Virus record (IMG/VR): IMGVR_UViG_3300022200_008240
Span: 1 to 27,003 of that record
Strand: one strand, 5' to 3'
From: a virus
DNA: 27,003 nt
The position numbers were made by a program, and so were the translations under genes. Positions 22,642 through 27,003 of the stretch are shown piece after piece. Within the stretch, counting starts at the first letter, position 1, and each line of letters starts with the position of its first letter. The notes beneath the pieces are model-generated. The model saw nothing but the letters and a program-made list of their open reading frames with translations, was not told the DNA's origin and did not search any database.

Positions 22642-24633
22642 TTAGTTTGAGACTCCTGCTGAACCATATCTTGCTTGAGTTAATTCATTTCCTACTGAAG
22701 GTACTGCTACTGTTTCGCTGGAAAAATCAATACGGTCAATGGTGCAATACCACGTAGTTCCATTATAACCACCAGCAAAGTAAGCATAATTGGAATTGGA
22801 ACTTTCTGCTAAGTATCGTCTCTTTAAAGTTAAATTTGCTCCATGAACTGGTGGTCCTACTACAGTTTCACTGGAAAAATCTAAACGATCAATGGCACAA
22901 GTGTCACCTGGAATTGTTGGACTAGAACCACCAACAAAGTAACCATAATTAGAACTAGAGACTGCTGTTAAACCTTCTGTTATTTTATCTAACCCATTTC
23001 CTACTGGAGGCACTGCCACAATTTCGGTAGAAAAATCAATTCGGTCAATAGTATTAAAATAACTCACCGCATCATTGCCACCGGCAAAGTAACCATAATT
23101 TGAATTAGATAGTGCTGTTAATGCACTTCTTGGTTTAGTTAATCCTCCTGGTGGTGTTCCTACTGTTTCATTGGAGAAATCTAGACGATCAATGACGCAA
23201 TACCGCGTAACTCCATTATTACCACCGGCAAAGTAACCATAATTAGAATTGGAAAGTGCGCAAAGATTAGTTCTTTGTTGACTTAACCCATTTCCTACTG
23301 TAGGTACTGCTACTGTTTCGTTAGAAAAATCAAGTCGATCAATAAGATTAACCAAAGGTGGGGCAAAACCACCAGCAAAATATCCATAATTGGAATTAGA
23401 AACTGCTGCTAAATTATTTCTTGCTTGAGTTAAATTTGCTCCATGAACTGGTGGTCCTACTACAGTTTCACTAGAAAAATCAATGCGGTCAATGGTGCAA
23501 ACCTGAGGTGGAGCAAACCCACCGGCAAAGTAACCATAAGATTGTGAAATTGGATTTCCATTTTTAGCAGTATAAATGGTTGAAAATCTAGTGATTGGTT
23601 TTCTTGGCGATTCTGCAAATGCTGTTACCGCTGCTGCTTCGGCAGATATTTTTTCGGTTCCTAAGGTATAAGTGGAATTTGAATAATCAAATCTGTAAAT
23701 ATTTGTTGTATTATTGGGAGCATTATAAGTTGGTTTTCCGCCAACAACGTAAGCAAAATTATTTCCATCCGGAAATGCTCCACCATTTCTAAGATTAACT
23801 GGAAATGAAGTCGAGGGAGACACTGTATCGCTACTAAATTCGATCTTGTTTACTGAGTTCCATGATCCGGAAGGACCCATTCCAGCAAAAAAATAAGCAT
23901 GTTCTTTACTACTTGCACCACTATGTTCTGCTTTAATATTTGATAAAACACCAGGTAAAGTAGAAACTACTTTGGATGAAAAATCAAGTTTTCTAATAAT
24001 ATTTCGATATGCATGGGGGTTAGATGGGGGTATTCTGCCATAACCACCAGAAATATATCCAAACTCAAATTTAGATTGATTTGGTGCTTCAACAGCAGCA
24101 GTCTGGGTCAAAAACATCCCTTCTGGTGTTGGACTTGGGAAATAAATAGGACTAGATACTGTTTCATTGGAAGTGGAATATACGAGAGCATTATCTCTAT
24201 CAATTCCACTACCCAAATGATTACTACTATAACCATGACATGCCATTCCATATCCATATTTGATTGTTGACATGGTTGCATTTTGAGCATTAACTCTATT
24301 ACTTGTCCACCAATTCGTAGTATCAAGTCCACTTACAGAAGCACGAGCATGAGTTGTAAAATCAATTCTATCAACGCTGGATATATAGTTTGGACTAACT
24401 AAACTAGAATATCCACCAACAGCATAAGCATGTTCTTTACCAACCATTCCAGAAATGGAAGATTGTTGAAGAGATAAACTTATATCGCTAAGTTTAGTAG
24501 TACTATTGTTAAAATCATACTGGTCAATTTCGGTTGAAGAAGAAAATATATAACCATACTGAGGATCATAAGAAGTCCAAATATCCTTAATTTGTTTTTT
24601 ATATGTCGTCTTTAAACCAAATACGCCAGCCAT
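22642..24633 (-). CDS. Kelch-like repeat (6+6 blade) virion/adhesin-type protein, copy 1
   Basis: This encodes 663 residues starting MAGVFGLKTTYKK. The first half (about residues 24-355) has six diverged repeats (YGYIFSS, HAYAVGG, YGYGMAC, FGYISGG, HAYFFAG, FAYVVGG). A linker (TRFSTIYTAKNGNPIS) follows, then six near-identical repeats of about 47 residues (SNYGYFAGG, a loop, IDRIDFSSETV, then PVGN or PVHGANLTQAR), ending LTQARYGSAGVSN. This is the reverse of copy 2, where the first half is uniform. Two kelch-like six-bladed propellers are likely. The only variable parts of the uniform repeats are short loops, as expected for a binding surface under change. An AATAAATA late motif lies 21 nt upstream. 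A virion or host-binding role is inferred. Confidence 0.83.
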   Translation of the reverse strand: MAGVFGLKTTYKKQIKDIWTSYDPQYGYIFSSSTEIDQYDFNNSTTKLSDISLSLQQSSISGMVGKEHAYAVGGYSSLVSPNYISSVDRIDFTTHARASVSGLDTTNWWTSNRVNAQNATMSTIKYGYGMACHGYSSNHLGSGIDRDNALVYSTSNETVSSPIYFPSPTPEGMFLTQTAAVEAPNQSKFEFGYISGGYGRIPPSNPHAYRNIIRKLDFSSKVVSTLPGVLSNIKAEHSGASSKEHAYFFAGMGPSGSWNSVNKIEFSSDTVSPSTSFPVNLRNGGAFPDGNNFAYVVGGKPTYNAPNNTTNIYRFDYSNSTYTLGTEKISAEAAAVTAFAESPRKPITRFSTIYTAKNGNPISQSYGYFAGGFAPPQVCTIDRIDFSSETVVGPPVHGANLTQARNNLAAVSNSNYGYFAGGFAPPLVNLIDRLDFSNETVAVPTVGNGLSQQRTNLCALSNSNYGYFAGGNNGVTRYCVIDRLDFSNETVGTPPGGLTKPRSALTALSNSNYGYFAGGNDAVSYFNTIDRIDFSTEIVAVPPVGNGLDKITEGLTAVSSSNYGYFVGGSSPTIPGDTCAIDRLDFSSETVVGPPVHGANLTLKRRYLAESSNSNYAYFAGGYNGTTWYCTIDRIDFSSETVAVPSVGNELTQARYGSAGVSN
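23416..23496 (-). repeat. Segment shared almost exactly with 19147-19227
   Basis: This is the partner of the 80/81-nt match in kelch-like copy 2. A third, weaker relative with the same PPVHGANLT core lies near 22835-22890 in the same gene. Confidence 0.9.
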
Positions 24634-24643
24634 TTATAACACT

Positions 24644-25312
24644 CTATTTTTCTATATTTATTTCCTGAAATACATGAGAACCAACATGGCACAAACGAAT
24701 TGTTGTATCTAACCATGCGGTAAATCCAACACTCTTTGCTCTTTCAAAGAACGAAAAATCTTCTGGAAGATAACTCATGTCTTTTTTCAATTCATTAAAA
24801 TAGTGATATGAATTATAATATTCTGCTTCAGTAATTGGATAGGTAGAATGCCCCTGTGCAGGAATATATTTTAGATCTTCATAGTTCTCTTTTATTTTTT
24901 CAAATACTCTACGGTGAATAAGAGCAAAACCAAATCCAATACTTTCAATCTTTACCAAACTATTCTCTGCTACCGGTGGTTGAGAGATATTATAATTGTA
25001 TTGTAATGGAATACTCTTCATTGGATATGCGCCACATACAATATCCTTTTGATGTGATAGAAGTTTTAATACATCTTCAGAAGTGAATCCAACATCAGCA
25101 TCAATAAACATTACATACTCATATTGAGTATTATTCATAAAGAAATTGGCAATCCTTGATCGACCTTTTGTGATTAGACTCTCATTTGCAAGAGTAATCA
25201 AACCATGATCAATTTGATTTGATCTCAAATCTTTGCCAAGATTAAACAATCCCTTGGCAGTTTTATCACTAACAAGTCCGCCATAACAAGGCAGTGCAAT
25301 TAAAACGCTCAT
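24644..25312 (-). CDS. GT-A (GT2-like) glycosyltransferase
   Basis: This encodes 222 residues. The N-terminus MSVLIALPCYGG is the first strand of a GT-A fold. RSRIANFFM near residue 51 and VMFIDADVGFTSED with the DxD pair D71/D73 form the nucleotide-sugar/metal site. IVCGAYPMKS and IGFGFALIHRRVFEKI are typical of this phage transferase group, and PEDFSFFERAKSVGF near residue 183 corresponds to the acceptor-side acidic motif. It is shorter than bacterial GT2 enzymes and has no membrane segments, so it is likely soluble. Its ATG overlaps the stop of the 2OG oxygenase gene (ATGA), so the two are translationally coupled. Its 3' end contains the AATAAATA late motif for kelch-like copy 1. Confidence 0.88.
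   Translation of the reverse strand: MSVLIALPCYGGLVSDKTAKGLFNLGKDLRSNQIDHGLITLANESLITKGRSRIANFFMNNTQYEYVMFIDADVGFTSEDVLKLLSHQKDIVCGAYPMKSIPLQYNYNISQPPVAENSLVKIESIGFGFALIHRRVFEKIKENYEDLKYIPAQGHSTYPITEAEYYNSYHYFNELKKDMSYLPEDFSFFERAKSVGFTAWLDTTIRLCHVGSHVFQEINIEK
24655..24662 (-). promoter_or_regulatory. T4-type late promoter motif AATAAATA
   Basis: Leftward AATAAATA lies within the last codons of the GT-A gene, 21 nt before the ATG of kelch-like copy 1. Confidence 0.5.
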
Positions 25313-25887
25313 ACTAATAACTCAATATTAAAGGAAATGGAAATACGATTTTCGTCTGATGTGTTTGGTACAACAGAATGTGGAAGCCAGGATGGAAATA
25401 AAAGTAAATCTCCAATCTCTACCTGATGTGTAAAATACTCATCTTTAATTAAACAACTTCTTTGGAAATCCATCATTCTTGCTGGTCGTGGATCCTCAAA
25501 CATGATTGAATTATTATCTTTTGATAATTGTATATAATATACTCCACTCATCCAACCAGATGGATGAACATGAGAAAAATTCATTCCTCCTTTTGGGTTA
25601 ATATTTCCCCACATGGATCTAATAACCATTTGTGGTGTTTTTTTACTTATATCCGCAATAATATTCTGTGCAATAATTGTCGTCTTTTCTAAGAGTGGTT
25701 TAAAAATTTCTTGATTCCAGAGATCAGTATCACTTTGCCATCCACCTCTATTACTTCTTATCTTTCCAGAAGTTTTTTTAGATAGATCAATCAAAAAATT
25801 TTTATATTTTTCATTTTCTTTTTCATCAAAAATATTAGAACTGTAAAATACAGTGGGAAATAACTCCCCCTTTTTAATATTAAACAT
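25309..25887 (-). CDS. 2OG-Fe(II) oxygenase (PF13759/TIGR02466-like)
   Basis: This encodes about 192 residues starting MFNIKKGELFPTVFYSSN. The layout matches the 2OG-FeII_Oxy_5 group: SHVHPSGWMSGVYYIQ with the HxH in place of HxD, FEDPRPARM, GDLLLFPSWLPHSVVPN with the distal His near residue 170, and ENRISISFNIE with the 2OG-binding Arg near 181. The ATG at 25887 is preferred over the TTG at 25890. No clear Shine-Dalgarno is seen. It follows the collagen-like fibre gene by 17 nt and overlaps the GT-A gene by 4 nt, so an oxygenase and a glycosyltransferase are made together just after a fibre. The substrate is unknown; such proteins are common in cyanophages. Confidence 0.88.
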   Translation of the reverse strand: MFNIKKGELFPTVFYSSNIFDEKENEKYKNFLIDLSKKTSGKIRSNRGGWQSDTDLWNQEIFKPLLEKTTIIAQNIIADISKKTPQMVIRSMWGNINPKGGMNFSHVHPSGWMSGVYYIQLSKDNNSIMFEDPRPARMMDFQRSCLIKDEYFTHQVEIGDLLLFPSWLPHSVVPNTSDENRISISFNIELLV

Positions 25888-25904
25888 CAAAAATAATATT
25901 CACA

Positions 25905-27003
25905 TCAAGTTATATATCTTCCGGAAAGATTAACTGATATTGAACTTGTAACTCCAACCTCAACAACAACTGCATCCGTTGGTTCAATTCTTTTTTCTTT
26001 TTGTAGAATTTGAACCACACTATTCTGTGGTATTGTCAACTCTTTGACAAGATAACCTTGTCTGATTGTTCCTAATCTAAAAATAGAAACAGAAACATCT
26101 ACATCCAAAATATCACTATAATTTGTCAAATTGATTACATTTAATGAGAATGGATTTGAACTTGCCGTAAATACAGTATGAATTCCAGTAACTCCTATAG
26201 ATGCTGCAATTCCAACATAAGTTGTATCAGTTCTTTCTTTATAAGTAACCCAACAATCTAAAGCATTATTGACTCCGGCAGCAGTGGTTCCTACTCCAAC
26301 AAAGGATGCAAATCTTAATTTGTCTTGAGGGTTCATGACCAATGACTGATCGATAACTTCAAGTGCTCCTTGGTATGGAACTAATACCTTATTAGTTAAA
26401 GGAACACCATTCCAAGTATTACTTCCAGTATTGAAATCAACATGTGAGGTAAAATAAACATCTGCGGGAGATATATTTGCAGCATGTATGCTTAGTAATT
26501 CATAAGTTTTTCCTGCTGTTGATGGGAAAGATTTTGCAACGGCAACAAAACCATCGATATCATTAGAAGCCGAATGATAGATTGTTGTTGTTATACCGAT
26601 ATCAAACCTTAAACCAGGACCATCTTCACCTGGAGTACCAGCACCTATAGTTCCCTGGGTACCATCAAGACCTTGAGTACCATCTAGACCTTGGGTTCCA
26701 TCAGTTCCCTGAGTACCAGCACCTGTAGTTCCCTGGGTACCATCGGTTCCTTGAGTACCATCTAGACCTTGGGTCCCATCAGTTCCCTGAGTACCAGCAC
26801 CTGTAGTTCCCTGGGTACCATCGGTTCCTTGAGTACCTGTGGTTCCTTGAGTTCCATCGGTTCCTTGAGTACCTGTGGTTCCTTGAGTTCCATCGGTTCC
26901 TTGAGTACCTGTGGTTCCTTGAGTTCCATCGGTTCCTTGGGTTCCATCGGTTCCTTGAGTACCTGTGGTTCCTTGAGTTCCATCGGTTCCTTGAGTACTT
27001 GTG
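25905..27003 (-). CDS. Collagen-like fibre protein, C-terminal part (cut by window edge)
   Basis: The frame is open from the right edge to the stop at 25905, about 366 codons; the start is outside the window. The apparent start near 26340 is only an internal codon, because the frame continues upstream without a stop through DQSLVMNPQDK. The edge-proximal part (26628-27003) is collagen-like: GTQ, GTD, GTT, GLD triplets with GTTGAGTQ breaks, then GAGTPGEDGPG. A C-terminal domain of about 240 residues follows (LRFDIGITTTIYHSASND, then FVAVAKSFPSTAGKTYELLS, YFTSHVDF, and CWVTYKERTDTTYVG), ending SVNLSGRYIT. The C-terminal domain resembles beta-rich phage fibre or virion proteins. It is a second collagen-like fibre besides the one at 4900-9180, with a different tip. 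Confidence 0.82.
   Translation of the reverse strand, partial: TSTQGTDGTQGTTGTQGTDGTQGTDGTQGTTGTQGTDGTQGTTGTQGTDGTQGTTGTQGTDGTQGTTGAGTQGTDGTQGLDGTQGTDGTQGTTGAGTQGTDGTQGLDGTQGLDGTQGTIGAGTPGEDGPGLRFDIGITTTIYHSASNDIDGFVAVAKSFPSTAGKTYELLSIHAANISPADVYFTSHVDFNTGSNTWNGVPLTNKVLVPYQGALEVIDQSLVMNPQDKLRFASFVGVGTTAAGVNNALDCWVTYKERTDTTYVGIAASIGVTGIHTVFTASSNPFSLNVINLTNYSDILDVDVSVSIFRLGTIRQGYLVKELTIPQNSVVQILQKEKRIEPTDAVVVEVGVTSSISVNLSGRYIT
26628..27003 (-). repeat. Collagen-like DNA repeat array, continues past the edge
   Basis: The 9-nt-period repeats use the same codon blocks as the main array at 6319-8178 (plus-strand GGTTCCTTGAGT, CCATCGGTTCC). Near-perfect 36-nt units (GTTCCTTGAGTACCTGTG with GTTCCTTGAGTTCCATCG) repeat toward the edge. 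Shared codon choice suggests common origin or exchange with the other fibre gene. Confidence 0.85.

Noticed and set aside
16203-24633. Diversity-generating retroelement acting on the kelch-like genes
   Set aside because: There is no reverse transcriptase, and no template/variable repeat pair with adenine-directed changes was seen; simple recombination among repeats explains the pattern.
26762-26983. Minus-strand frame of 73 codons with MELKEPQVLKEP repeats
   Set aside because: It is a shifted reading of the second collagen array; the true frame continues from the edge to 25905.

Overview
The window reads as part of the genome of an AT-rich, T4-like marine myovirus, most probably a cyanophage of the Prochlorococcus/Synechococcus T4 group; a related SAR11 phage is possible. 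Grounds: a small phage glutaredoxin beside short conserved phage ORFs, a run of tail-fibre-type genes with Gly-rich, Calx-beta, collagen-like and VGIGTT neck modules, phage-typical glycosyltransferases and Fe(II)/2OG oxygenases, tight or overlapping gene junctions, and repeated T4-style late promoter motifs (NATAAATA or CTAAATA) just upstream of start codons. No capsid, terminase or polymerase gene lies inside the window, so the assignment rests on these features.

Layout. All genes but one lie on the minus strand, so transcription runs from high to low coordinates. 27003-25905: C-terminal part of a collagen-like fibre protein. 25887-24644: a 2OG oxygenase and a GT-A glycosyltransferase. 24633-16203: three paralogous kelch-like repeat proteins, interleaved with a GT4-FkbM fusion and an unknown protein. 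16171-15512: a prolyl-4-hydroxylase-like enzyme. 15518-14910: the only plus-strand gene, another 2OG oxygenase. 14789-9323: a GH130-like propeller protein, a TPR-GT17-methyltransferase-GT2 multidomain protein and a GT17-2OG oxygenase fusion. 9180-4900: a 1426-residue collagen-like fibre. 4866-1767: a small virion protein, a Gly-rich fibre, a Calx-beta fibre and a tail-fibre chaperone-like protein. 1697-160: glutaredoxin and three short conserved phage proteins.

Two regulatory regimes are visible. Most structural genes carry a late-type motif, often overlapping the stop codon of the preceding gene. The 9323-15518 block has instead a pair of back-to-back sigma70-type promoters (TTGTCA-N17-TATAAT leftward and TTGACA-N17-TAGAAT rightward) whose -35 boxes overlap in one palindrome. 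This suggests an early-expressed sugar/oxygenase cassette nested in a late virion-gene region.

Working idea (inference): the adhesive surface proteins (collagen-like Thr-rich fibres, 6+6-bladed kelch-like proteins, Gly-rich fibre) are encoded together with enzymes that may decorate them, or decorate host surface glycans: four 2OG-oxygenase domains, five glycosyltransferase domains and two methyltransferase domains. The kelch-like and collagen-like genes carry near-identical DNA repeats, giving a route to rapid variation by recombination.
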